Source of the DNA: Desulfobacterales bacterium
Lineage (GTDB): Bacteria > Desulfobacterota > Desulfobacteria > Desulfobacterales > JAFDCJ01
NCBI GenBank assembly: GCA_020345785.1
Contig: CP070771.1
Coordinates: 2,833,539 to 2,857,178, forward strand
DNA length: 23,640 nt
Direction of reading: 5' to 3'
Shown: piece after piece, positions 14,250 through 22,757 of the stretch
Position numbering within the stretch: the first letter of the stretch is position 1
Layout of the letters: each line of letters starts with the position of its first letter
The notes under the pieces: generated by a model
What the model saw: only the letters and a program-made list of their open reading frames with translations
Database searches by the model: none
Told to the model about the DNA's origin: nothing
Translations under genes and position numbers: made by a program

Positions 14250-14813
14250 ATGGAACTGCAAACTTTAATTGAAAATTATGGCTATGCCGCGATTTTAACC
14301 GGTACATTTTTGGAAGGTGAAACCATCCTGGTCTTGGCCGGTTTGGCGGCTCACCAGGGGTATCTAACACTGACCTGGGTGATTTTGGCCGCTTTTTGCG
14401 GCAGTCTTTGCGGCGATCAGCTTTTCTTTTACTTGGGGCGCAAACACAGTCAAGCGGTTCTGTCCAGGCGCCCGGGCTGGAAGGAAAAAGTGGAAAAAGT
14501 CCACAAGATGATGAACCGATTTGAAACGCCGATGATCCTATCCTTTCGGTTTCTTTACGGACTGCGAACGGTTGCCCCCTTTGTCATCGGAATGAGCCCC
14601 GTATCATTCAAAAAGTTCATTTTGCTCAATGCCGCCGGAGCGTTGGTCTGGGCGGTAGCCGTCGGGTCCGGCGGCTACTTTTTTGGTCATGCCGTGGAGA
14701 TATTTATCGGAAAGATCAAGCATTATGAAGTGCAAGTATTTGCCATGATTGCACTGCTTGGTTTAAGCATTTGGACCGTGCATTTTTATCGCCGAAAAAA
14801 GCATAGATCATAA
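14250..14813 (+). CDS. DedA family membrane protein
   Basis: This intact 187-residue protein shows the DedA/SNARE-associated layout. It has an N-terminal re-entrant region with E-rich FLEGETILVLAG, a membrane segment with FCGSLCGDQLFFYLGR, the amphipathic linker with conserved Arg residues RFLYGLRTVAPFVIGMS, and two closing helices ending in a basic tail RRKKHRS. DedA proteins act in membrane homeostasis; several are flippases for undecaprenyl phosphate or phosphatidylethanolamine. The start has GGGGAG three bases upstream. It lies between DUF599 and mprF on the same strand and is one of the two undamaged genes of this block, which supports a functional theme of phospholipid distribution. Confidence 0.9.
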   Translation: MELQTLIENYGYAAILTGTFLEGETILVLAGLAAHQGYLTLTWVILAAFCGSLCGDQLFFYLGRKHSQAVLSRRPGWKEKVEKVHKMMNRFETPMILSFRFLYGLRTVAPFVIGMSPVSFKKFILLNAAGALVWAVAVGSGGYFFGHAVEIFIGKIKHYEVQVFAMIALLGLSIWTVHFYRRKKHRS

Positions 14814-14936
14814 ACAAAAATAAGCTTTCTACATGCTGATGATTCATATGCCCTTCCAGGGACGAGCCAATTTGCGAAATCATCGCAAAAAGGTCATCTG
14901 CGACCATCAAACTGGCAGCATAGGGACATATTGGGA

Positions 14937-17386
14937 ATGAAATCCATATTGCGTAAAATATTAGGTCCCTGCCTCAGCCTGATCTTTTTTGCGGCGGCCA
15001 TCTGGCTGCTGCACGTTGAACTAAGAACGTATCATCTCAGAGATATCCTGAATGCTTTCGATGCAATTCCCCGAGCTCATTTGTGGGCGGCGGTAGGATT
15101 GACCATATTAAGCTACACCGTGATGACCGGCTATGATGCCCTTGCGCTGCGTTATATCCGGCATCAATTGGCATATCCAAAGGTCGGACTGGCATCTTTC
15201 ATCGGCTACGCCTTCAGCAACAATATCGGAATGTCCATGATTGCCGGGGCCTCCGTGCGGTATCGGCTATATTCGGCCTGGGGGTTGTCGGCCCTGCAAA
15301 TTACCCAGGTGGTCGCGTTTTGTACCCTGACCCTGTGGCTCGGATTTTTCACCATCGGGGGCGCGGTGTTTCTGATCGAACCTCTGACGATTCCAGCGGC
15401 CATCCATCTGCCGCTGGCTTCCCTGCGCGTGATCGGAATTGTCATGCTGGCCGTTGTATTGGCCTATGGGATTGCAACAACCGTCAAAAAAACCGCCGTC
15501 ACGATTCGGGGATGGGAAATTCAGCTTCCGTCCGTGCGTCTGTTCGTTTCTCAGCTCAGCATTGCGGCGCTGGACTGGGTGCTGGCGAGCCTTGTCTTGT
15601 TTGTGCTGCTGGCCCCCGGCAGCGTGATGTCCTATATCGAATTTCTGGCCGTCTACCTGCTGGCGCAGCTGGCCGGACTTGTCAGCCAGGTCCCGGGGGG
15701 GGACTGGGCGTTTTCGAAACGGTGATCGTGCTGATGCTGTCCGCCAGGTTGCCGGCCAATCAAATCTTCGGTGCCTTGCTAGGATATCGCGCCTTGTATT
15801 ACTGGCTGCCGCTGATCACTGCCGCGCTGTTGCTCGGGTTGCAGGAGGTCCTGCGTAAAAGGGAAAAACTGATTGTTTTCGTTCGGCTTTTTGAACGCTG
15901 GGTGTCGCCCATGGTCCCCCAGGTGTTTGCGATGGCAGCCTTGATCGGCGGTGCCATCCTGCTGTTTTCCGGCACCACGCCGGTAGTTGAACAGCGGATC
16001 ATTTTTTTGCGGAAGCTGGTGCCGCTGCCTTTTCTGGAGATTTCGCACTTTATCGGCAGTGTCGCCGGAATGGGCTTGCTGCTGCTGGGACGCGGGTTAC
16101 AGCGACGACTCGATGCCGCTTATCATTTGACCATCGGACTGCTGATGGTTGGCATTTTTGCTTCACTGGCCAAAGGCTTCGATTACGAAGAGGCACTTGT
16201 GCTGCTCTTGATTTTGGTTGCGATCTGGCCGACGCGCCGGCATTTCTATCGCAAGGCATCTTTGTTCAGCCAGCCGTTTAACGCCGGCTGGATTACGGCC
16301 ATCTGCATTATTTTAGGCGGCTCAATCTGGCTCGGATTTTATTCCTATCGCCACATAGAATATGCCGACACTCTCTGGTGGCGTTTTGCTTTCAGCGGCG
16401 ATGCCTCTCGATTTTTAAGGGCCACGGTAGGAGTTGTCGTTCTCGGATTGTTTTTCGCAGCCGCGCGGCTCCTGCGGCCTGCACCCCCTCAGCCGACTGC
16501 AGCCGGCCGACAGGAACTTGAAAAAGCCTGGACCATCGTTCGCAATTCGGTTGCGGTGTCCGCTCATCTGGCGTTACTCGGTGACAAGCGTTTTTTGTTC
16601 AGTCCGGAGGGCGATGCGTTTATTATGTATGCTGTGGAAGGCCGCAGCTGGATTGGGATGGGAGAGCCGGTCGGACCTGATTTGCGCTGGACCGATCTCA
16701 TTTGGAAGTTTCGTGAATTATCCGATCGCTATGGCGGTCGAACGGTATTCTATGAGATCGGCCATGAAAATCTGCATCTGTATCTGGATCTGGGACTTTC
16801 CTTGTTGAAACTCGGGGAAGAAGCCCGGGTGCCGCTGACAGGCTTTTCGCTGGAGGGCAGTGCCCGCAAAGGGCTGCGGTACGCCAAACGGAAACTTGAA
16901 AAAGAAGGCTGTCGTTTTGAGGTGATGCCGGTAGAATCAGTGCCGGGGCATCTGGATGAGTTGAAAAGCATTTCCGATGCCTGGCTGAAGGAGAAAAATA
17001 CCCGCGAAAAGGGGTTTTCCCTGGGATTTTTTGAGCCGGATTTCATCCGGCGCTGTTCGGTGGCGGTGGTGATTCGCAATGAACGCATCGAGGCGTTCGC
17101 CAATTTATGGACCGGGGCGCAGGATCCGGCTTTTAGGGAATTGTTGGTAAGGCATCTCACGGAACACCGCAAGGCTCTGGAAGGGGCTGTAAAGGTCGAT
17201 CTAAGGCAGCTCGAAAACGCCAGCCCTAAGTCCATTTATTGCCTGGTTATTTATTTTCACGGTGAACTTGAATCCGCCAGTTTATGTACTATTCTTCAGC
17301 GAAACAATCCATCATTCCCATTAGACGCTATAAAATCCGTGCCGTTAAAAGGCACACGATTTAAATATGTTTTAGAAATTCCGTGA
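14937..17386 (+). pseudogene. mprF: MprF-like lipid flippase/aminoacyl-phosphatidylglycerol synthase, frameshifted, altered C-terminus
   Basis: Two overlapping frames together encode about 815 residues of an MprF-type protein, which adds amino acids to phosphatidylglycerol and flips the product across the inner membrane. The first part (about 255 residues from ATG 14937) is the flippase domain, with FSNNIGMSMIAGASVRYRLY and LAGLVSQVPGG. It runs into eight G's (15695-15702) and stops at 15723-15725. The other frame continues with LGVFETVIVLMLSARLP, six or more membrane segments and the DUF2156 synthase domain (YEIGHENLHLYLDLGLSLLK, ARKGLRYAKRKLEKEG, FSLGFFEPDFI). Homologues read PGGLGVFE, which needs six G's. 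The synthase domain breaks off after FANLWTG near 17110; about 90 unfamiliar residues replace its last 140 or so. A TTG at 14931 is a less likely start. Confidence 0.8.
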
Positions 17387-17432
17387 CGTTTCAATTATAC
17401 GGCTCCAAAATTATAATTTAAATAAAATCAAT

Positions 17433-19493
17433 ATGTTAACAAGACAACTGCGCTATTTTATCCTCGTTTTTTTTGTTTTTTCATTATGGATGCCGCTTGC
17501 ATATGCCGCCGCTCCGCAGCCGGCTCCTGAAAATGAAAAACAACCGGCAATAACCCTTCCCGATGATGTCGGCACAACCATCGCCCAAAGAGCTGCAAGT
17601 GTAAAAACCGAGATCGCAAACCGAGCCAGCTCGCTTTTCGAACGTACGCCCATCGGCTGGAATTGGGATACCATCGAATATTTGTATAAGTGGGTTCTTG
17701 GCTTGCCGCTTAAACTGCCGGAATTTATTCAGCAGATTATGGAGCAAAGCCGTGTGCTCGGCCTGGCAGGGTCCTGCATCGTATTTATCTTTTTGGCGGC
17801 CGTGTTTTACAGCCTGCTGGGAAGGAAGCGGATTCTGGTCCAGATCGAAAAAAAAGTGCAGCCGCTGCAGCCCAAAATCCCGCCCACCGTCTATCCTTTT
17901 TTGCTTTCAGCCCTCAAAATTTTGGTTTCGGCCCTGATACCGCTGATTTTGCTCGCCGCCTATTCCCTGATCAATGCCATGATCCACTATCGGGCCGCCT
18001 GGTTTCAGCTTACCGGGAAATTAATGATTCTCTGGGCCATCGGATCGCTGGTTATCGGACTCCTGCGTGAGTCACTGACCCAAAATCTTTTTCAGGCAAC
18101 GGCGCGCTACGGGAAAAAGATCTTTCAGCTGACGCGTCTGGCCCTGCTGTATGGCCTGGGCGGCTTTGCCGTTATCCAGGCCGCGACAGCCTTTGAGATT
18201 CGACCCGATGTGATCGCCCTGCTGAAATTTGCGATCTCGGTGTCGATTGTGGTGATCCTGTTTTTGTTTCATTTGATGAAATCCGCCTTTATGTCATTTC
18301 TGCCTGATCTGCCTTATGGAATTTACCAGAGTTTTATTCGAGTTCTGAACAGATTCTATTATCCTTTCATTTTCCTGTCTTTCATCACGGCACTCCTATG
18401 GTGCATCGGTTACAAGGAATTCGGCCGGGTGGTTTTGATCAAAATATGGGCTTCAGGCGGTGCGTACCTTCTCATTATGCTGGCTTACCACAAGATAAGG
18501 GGCTGGCTGCAGAAATGGTACGTCAATAAAGATGCTTCAGATGAAACTGCCCAATTTCTTTTTCAATCATTAAGGACCATGCTGTTATACGCCACCGTCC
18601 TGGCAACGATCGGCATTATTTTGAACCTGCTTGGGCTGCTGGATCTGGTAGAGCGCGTTATTTCATTTCCGGTTGTAACACTGGGGAAGACCCAGGTAAC
18701 CTTATGGTTGATATTGAAGGCTTTAATTATCCTGCTGGCTTTTATTTATGCTGCACGCCTGCTGCAAGCGTATCTGGACTACAAAATATATCCTTCCCTG
18801 GGAATCGACCCTGGTCTGGGTTATGCCCTGGATACCTCGTTTAAATATACATTTATTGCCATCGGTGTTTTGATTTCCCTGAAAATTGTAGGCCTTGATC
18901 TACGCTTTCTGCTGGTTTTCGCCGGTGCCGCCGGCATCGGAATCGGCCTGGGGATGCAGAATCTGGCCGCCAACGTAATCAGCGGTTTTACGATCATATT
19001 CGGGGGCAAAATCAGAAAAGGCGACTGGATCGAATTGGAAAACGGGTTGGGATTGGTCACGGATATCTATCTGCGCGCCACCAAGCTCAGAACCAGAGAC
19101 AATATTGAATTCATTGTGCCGAACTCAAACCTGATTTCGAACACGATTGTGAATTACTCGCTTTCGTCACCCATGATTCGCATCGCTTTGCCGGTGGGGG
19201 TTTCATACAACTCCGATCCCAAGCAGGTGGAGAAGATCTTGCTGGAGGTTGCCGAGAAAGAACCTCTGGTTTCGAAGTTTCAGAAACCGGTGGTCAGGTT
19301 TATCGCTTATGCCGACAGTTCGATCAATTTTGAGCTGCTGATATGGATAGATGTCCGGGTGACGCCGCGGCGACAGGTTCGCAGCGCGCTTTATTTTAAG
19401 ATTTTTGAGGAGTTGCGCAAGGCCGGAATCGAAATCCCCTTCCCGCAACGGGACATCCATATCCGCAGCTCAATTGCGCAGGGTCAACTCTAA
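17433..19493 (+). CDS. Large MscS-family mechanosensitive channel
   Basis: The 686-residue inner-membrane protein begins with a signal peptide (FFVFSLWMPLAYAAA) and a periplasmic segment of about 70 residues. Many membrane helices follow between about 100 and 450, then the conserved MscS core. The pore helix is at about 490-520 (AGAAGIGIGLGMQNLAANV), followed by the beta domain (GGKIRKGDWIELENGLG, IVPNSNLISNTIVNYS) and the C-terminal alpha/beta domain ending in the family hallmark IPFPQRDIHIR. It is much longer than E. coli MscS (286 residues) and closer to the MscK/YbdG-type relatives. It should release solutes under hypo-osmotic shock. The ATG lacks a clear ribosome-binding site. It begins 46 bases after the mprF stop, so co-transcription with mprF is plausible. 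Confidence 0.93.
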   Translation: MLTRQLRYFILVFFVFSLWMPLAYAAAPQPAPENEKQPAITLPDDVGTTIAQRAASVKTEIANRASSLFERTPIGWNWDTIEYLYKWVLGLPLKLPEFIQQIMEQSRVLGLAGSCIVFIFLAAVFYSLLGRKRILVQIEKKVQPLQPKIPPTVYPFLLSALKILVSALIPLILLAAYSLINAMIHYRAAWFQLTGKLMILWAIGSLVIGLLRESLTQNLFQATARYGKKIFQLTRLALLYGLGGFAVIQAATAFEIRPDVIALLKFAISVSIVVILFLFHLMKSAFMSFLPDLPYGIYQSFIRVLNRFYYPFIFLSFITALLWCIGYKEFGRVVLIKIWASGGAYLLIMLAYHKIRGWLQKWYVNKDASDETAQFLFQSLRTMLLYATVLATIGIILNLLGLLDLVERVISFPVVTLGKTQVTLWLILKALIILLAFIYAARLLQAYLDYKIYPSLGIDPGLGYALDTSFKYTFIAIGVLISLKIVGLDLRFLLVFAGAAGIGIGLGMQNLAANVISGFTIIFGGKIRKGDWIELENGLGLVTDIYLRATKLRTRDNIEFIVPNSNLISNTIVNYSLSSPMIRIALPVGVSYNSDPKQVEKILLEVAEKEPLVSKFQKPVVRFIAYADSSINFELLIWIDVRVTPRRQVRSALYFKIFEELRKAGIEIPFPQRDIHIRSSIAQGQL

Positions 19494-19805
19494 GCCGTCC
19501 ACAATTTGTCCGGCCGTTCAATATTGATCGAAGCCCTACGTTCATATGAGATCCGTTGACGCCCATGCCCGCGGCCGGATTCAAAGCGAGGAGGATAAAT
19601 GCGCTAAGGATGATAATGATCCTAGACTAAGCTAATCTGTACTAACGATAAGTGTAATGGTTTAATAGTTTTTGTCATTGAATTTTTTTGTCATTCGGAT
19701 TTGTTTCGAATTTCGTGCTTATGATTTCGAATTTATACCAGTGGAGGTATATTTTCGTCCCCTTCAAGGGGCTTGTTGATGCCTCCCGCTCTGCGGGAGG
19801 AGCAC
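19494..19805. other. Convergent intergenic region
   Basis: These 312 bases separate the ends of the MscS and Pit genes and carry no credible ORF. They contain AT-rich stretches, with TTTTTGTCATT repeated at about 19670-19694, and two hairpins near the Pit end: CCCC/GGGG around TTCAA (19759-19771) and the longer one listed separately. Confidence 0.5.
19782..19800 (-). terminator. Stable hairpin just after the pit stop codon
   Basis: CCTCCCGC and GCGGGAGG form a perfect 8-bp stem with a three-base loop, five bases after the Pit stop codon. No T-run follows on either strand, so a classical intrinsic terminator is doubtful; it may protect the 3' end. The core TCCCGC/GCGGGA recurs in the hairpin at 13324-13339. 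Confidence 0.45.
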
Positions 19806-20822
19806 TCACTGCGACGGCAGCGGCAGAAGCTGCAGCAGATACCAAACCAAAGCTGCGACGATGGCGGTGCCGGGGATTGTCAGGATCCAGGCCCACACGA
19901 CTCGGTAGGCCACGCCCCACCGGATGGCCGACAGCCGGGTGGTGGCACCCACGCCGATGATGGCGCCCGTAATGGTGTGGGTGGTCGAAACGGGGATGCC
20001 GCCGAACGTCGAAAGTAATATCGAGGATGCCGCTGCCGTCTCGGCACAAAATCCGTGAACCGGTTTGAGCTTGGTCATTTTCATGCCGAGGGTTTTGATG
20101 ACCCGCCAGCCGCCAGCCAGGGTACCCAGCGCGATGGCCACATGGCAGGTAATGATCACCCAGAATGGCACATGAAATTCGCCTCGCAAATAACCGGTGC
20201 TGTAAAGCAGAACCGTAATGATCCCCATGGTCTTCTGGGCGTCGTTGGTGCCGTGACCGAGGCTGAATGTCGCTGCTGAAATCAGCTGCAATCGCCGGAA
20301 CCAGCGGTCCACCCGTTGCGGCGTGCCCCGGCGGCAGGTCCAGTAAACGGCCACCATAAATAGATAGCCCAGAATGATGCCGATCAGCGGCGCCAGGACG
20401 ATGAAGACAGCAATTTTAAGCAAGCCGTGCCAGACCAGTGCCTCAAGGCCGGCCTTGGCGATGCCGGAGCCCACCAACCCGCCGACCAGGGCATGAGAGA
20501 CGCTGATCGGCAGCCCGAAATGGGTGCACAGGTAGGTCCACAAAATGGCAGCGCATAAAGTGGCCAGAATCAAGACGGCGTCAACAACCCCGGGATCGAT
20601 AACTCCCTTGCCGATCGTGGTAGCCACGTGGACTCCGAATAAGAAAGCGGCGACCAGATTAAAAAAGGCGGCCCACAAAACGGCCAGGCGCGGAGACAGC
20701 ACCCGGGTGGATACCACGGTGGCAATCGAGTTGGCGGCGTCGTTCATGCCGTTGAGAAAATCGAAGGCCAGGGCCATGATTACAATAAAGATGATAAAAA
20801 TCAACATGACGCCGTTTTCCAT
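19806..20822 (-). CDS. pit: Pit-family inorganic phosphate transporter
   Basis: The 338-residue membrane protein carries both inverted PHO4 signatures: FDFLNGMNDAANSIATVVS near the N-terminus and SLGHGTNDAQKTMG in the second half. It also has PISVSHALVGGLVGSG and PVSTTHTITGAIIGVG. About ten membrane helices are visible. It matches the compact bacterial Pit type, which imports phosphate (often as a metal-phosphate complex) by cation symport. I chose ATG 20822, two bases after the stop of the DUF47 gene, because it gives the usual Pit N-terminus and suggests translational coupling; the longer frame overlapping DUF47 is not family-like. It is the last gene of a three-gene operon. Confidence 0.95.
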   Translation of the reverse strand: MENGVMLIFIIFIVIMALAFDFLNGMNDAANSIATVVSTRVLSPRLAVLWAAFFNLVAAFLFGVHVATTIGKGVIDPGVVDAVLILATLCAAILWTYLCTHFGLPISVSHALVGGLVGSGIAKAGLEALVWHGLLKIAVFIVLAPLIGIILGYLFMVAVYWTCRRGTPQRVDRWFRRLQLISAATFSLGHGTNDAQKTMGIITVLLYSTGYLRGEFHVPFWVIITCHVAIALGTLAGGWRVIKTLGMKMTKLKPVHGFCAETAAASSILLSTFGGIPVSTTHTITGAIIGVGATTRLSAIRWGVAYRVVWAWILTIPGTAIVAALVWYLLQLLPLPSQ

Positions 20823-20824
20823 GC

Positions 20825-21454
20825 TCAGGCATTTTCCAGAACAATGCCTTCGATAATGTCGCTCACGTCCTCGCAGCGGTCGGTGGCCGACTCGATGAGT
20901 TCCAGAATATCCTTCCACTTGATCAATTCTTTGGGGTCATTCTCTTCCTGAAACAAACGGGCGATAGCCTGCTGATAGGCCTGGTCGGCTTCGTTTTCCA
21001 GTTGATTCAGCTCCACGGCCAGGGCCATGAGACGATCGGAGGTCTTGCTCGGCTTTCTAAGCAGGCCGACCATCTCCGCTACCTTTTCTGCTCCCCGGAC
21101 CAGCAAGCCGGCCAGGTGCTCAGCCTCCCGCATGGCGTTGCGGGGATGGTACAGGTCCAGAAGCGAAGCTGCGGCTTCCGTGGTATCGAGAATATCATCC
21201 AGGCCGACGATCAACCGCAGAATGTCTTGTCGATCCAGGGGCGTTACAAAGGTCTTGTGGAGTTTTTCAATGCTGCGATGGGTCAGTTCATCGGCCTGGT
21301 TCTCGAGCGCTTTAATGCGCCGCGCAGCTTCGGCGTAAGGGCTGCCGTTTTCAAGCATGGCCCTGAGATCCCTGGCAGCCGCCGTCATCATCGCACAAAT
21401 CTTCTCAAAGTTATCGAAGAAGACTTCTTCGCGCGGAATAATGGAACGAAACAT
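20825..21454 (-). CDS. DUF47 / PhoU-like phosphate transport regulator
   Basis: The 209-residue all-helical cytoplasmic protein has the DUF47 layout. Its N-terminus RSIIPREEVFFDNFEKICAM is followed by paired acidic/His metal-binding motifs (ADELTHRSIEKLHKTFVTPL and NEADQAYQQAIARLFQEE) and the closing stretch DILELIESATDRCEDVSD. Proteins of this family are nearly always encoded next to Pit transporters and probably regulate them, in the way PhoU acts on Pst. Here it precedes pit by two bases and follows the M48 protease gene by 13 bases. Confidence 0.93.
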   Translation of the reverse strand: MFRSIIPREEVFFDNFEKICAMMTAAARDLRAMLENGSPYAEAARRIKALENQADELTHRSIEKLHKTFVTPLDRQDILRLIVGLDDILDTTEAAASLLDLYHPRNAMREAEHLAGLLVRGAEKVAEMVGLLRKPSKTSDRLMALAVELNQLENEADQAYQQAIARLFQEENDPKELIKWKDILELIESATDRCEDVSDIIEGIVLENA

Positions 21455-21467
21455 TGCTCACCTCTTT

Positions 21468-22313
21468 CTACTTCTTCGTCTTGTCATAATACGGAAGCGC
21501 TTCCGGTATATACTTTTTAATATCCGCAATTCGAGTTTCCGGAGCCGGATGGGTGGATAAAAATTCCGGAGGACTCGCTTTTCCCTCCTGTTTGCCCATT
21601 CTTTGCCAGAACGGGATTGCCTCGCGTGGGTCATAGCCTGCGCGAGCCATAAGCGTTAAACCGATTCGATCGGCTTCACTTTCATGCAGGCGGCTGTACG
21701 GCAGCAAAAAGCCTAGGTTGGCGCCCACCCCGTAAACCGTCATGAAAAGCTGCTGGGTTTGCTGCGGTCGTGTACTCAGGGCAACCGAAAGCGCCATACC
21801 GCCCATATTGGCAAGGAGCGCCTCGCTCATGCGTTCGTTGCCGTGGTCGGCCAGCGCATGGGCCACCTCATGGCCCAGCACCACGGCCAGGCCGGCTTCA
21901 TTCTGCGTATAGGGCAGGATTCCGGTATAAACAACTGCCTTGCCGCCGGGCATGACCCAGGCGTTGACGGTTTTGTCGTCCTCGATCAGATTGAATTCCC
22001 ATTTATAGTTTTTAATTTTATCCTGTTGGCCGGTTTCGGAAAGAAACGCCTCGGCGGCTTTGGCGATCCGATTGCCTGTGCGCCGCACCATCTCTACCTG
22101 GCGGGTGTCGGTGGACAGCTTGCTTTTTTTCAACACCTCATCGTACTGCTGAAGGCTCATGCTCAACAGCTCTGTTTCCGGCACCAGATGCAATCCCTTG
22201 CGATGGGTGATGGGTACTTCGGCACAACCCTGAATCTGGAAAAGCATGCAAATGACGGCAATCAGTCCTCCGATTGAGCGCCAAGCATGTATCTCATGCT
22301 TACTTGCTTTCAT
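21468..22313 (-). CDS. M48-family zinc metalloprotease lipoprotein
   Basis: The 281-residue product has a lipoprotein signal with lipobox IQGC (Cys30), so it should be exported and lipid-anchored in the cell envelope. The zinc site HEVAH is at 148-152, and the third ligand lies in LHESEADRIG (about 210-218). The family features NAWVMPGGKAVVYTGIL, GYDPREAIPFWQRMG and FLSTHPAPETRI are all present. It resembles LoiP/YggG- and BepA-like proteases, which maintain outer-membrane proteins under stress. It is the first gene of the M48-DUF47-pit unit. The link between protease and phosphate uptake is probably only co-transcription. The ATG has GGGGA about ten bases upstream. Confidence 0.93.
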   Translation of the reverse strand: MKASKHEIHAWRSIGGLIAVICMLFQIQGCAEVPITHRKGLHLVPETELLSMSLQQYDEVLKKSKLSTDTRQVEMVRRTGNRIAKAAEAFLSETGQQDKIKNYKWEFNLIEDDKTVNAWVMPGGKAVVYTGILPYTQNEAGLAVVLGHEVAHALADHGNERMSEALLANMGGMALSVALSTRPQQTQQLFMTVYGVGANLGFLLPYSRLHESEADRIGLTLMARAGYDPREAIPFWQRMGKQEGKASPPEFLSTHPAPETRIADIKKYIPEALPYYDKTKK

Positions 22314-22757
22314 GATTTATAGTTCCCCGTAAAGTTAATTATTTGCTTCTCGAATTTGTAAAGGGAAGGTTGCAGCGAATTGTTTCGGCCCCTTGCAGTA
22401 TTAACGATCCTGCTTGTTTTGATTTAGAATAACCCCTAAGTTGCACAAAATGTTTTCTTGAATTTAGCCCGTTGTGATGAAAAGCATTGGCAATATTACG
22501 TGATCCTGGATACTGGTTTCTGGATACTGGATGGGTTCCACTCTCGGCGCATTCCTGAATATCCAGCATCCAGCATCGTCTCAGTGAAAATCGACCATCT
22601 GCTTCAAACCAACATTAAGAGTTAAACAGATTAATGCAACGTTAGGGATAACTAGCTTGGCGACCGCCCAAAATACATTACCATTCACCGTCATGCATCT
22701 AATTGTTCAGACTTGGAACGGGCGATCATCATCGTCGAAAGATGCGATAACCCGGTC
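22314..22757. other. Gene-free region upstream of the M48 gene
   Basis: These 444 bases hold the heptamer array listed separately and probably the promoter of the M48-DUF47-pit unit; TTTACA near 22355 is a possible -35 with no clear partner. A 76-codon minus frame (22339-22569) has no family resemblance, and its start lies inside the array, so I do not call it. The rest shows nothing recognisable. Confidence 0.5.
22506..22580. repeat. Inverted CTGGATA heptamer array
   Basis: Four heptamers in register, CTGGATA, CTGGTTT, CTGGATA and CTGGATG, occupy 22506-22533. After 26 bases, units in the opposite orientation follow: TATCCAG (22560-22566), CATCCAG (22567-22573) and CATCGTC. The two sets can pair into an imperfect hairpin. 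Confidence 0.7.

Noticed and set aside
19782..19800. Bidirectional intrinsic terminator for the mscS and pit genes
   Set aside because: The stem is strong but no T-run follows on either strand, so only a hairpin is claimed at low confidence.
22380..22400. Possible third copy of the palindrome-ended element (TTTCGGCCCCTTGCAG resembles its core)
   Set aside because: The flanking inverted ends and the other core word are missing; the match is short enough to be chance.
22339..22569. Minus-strand 76-codon ORF upstream of the M48 gene
   Set aside because: Its first codons are the reverse-oriented heptamers of a repeat array, and the rest shows no family resemblance.
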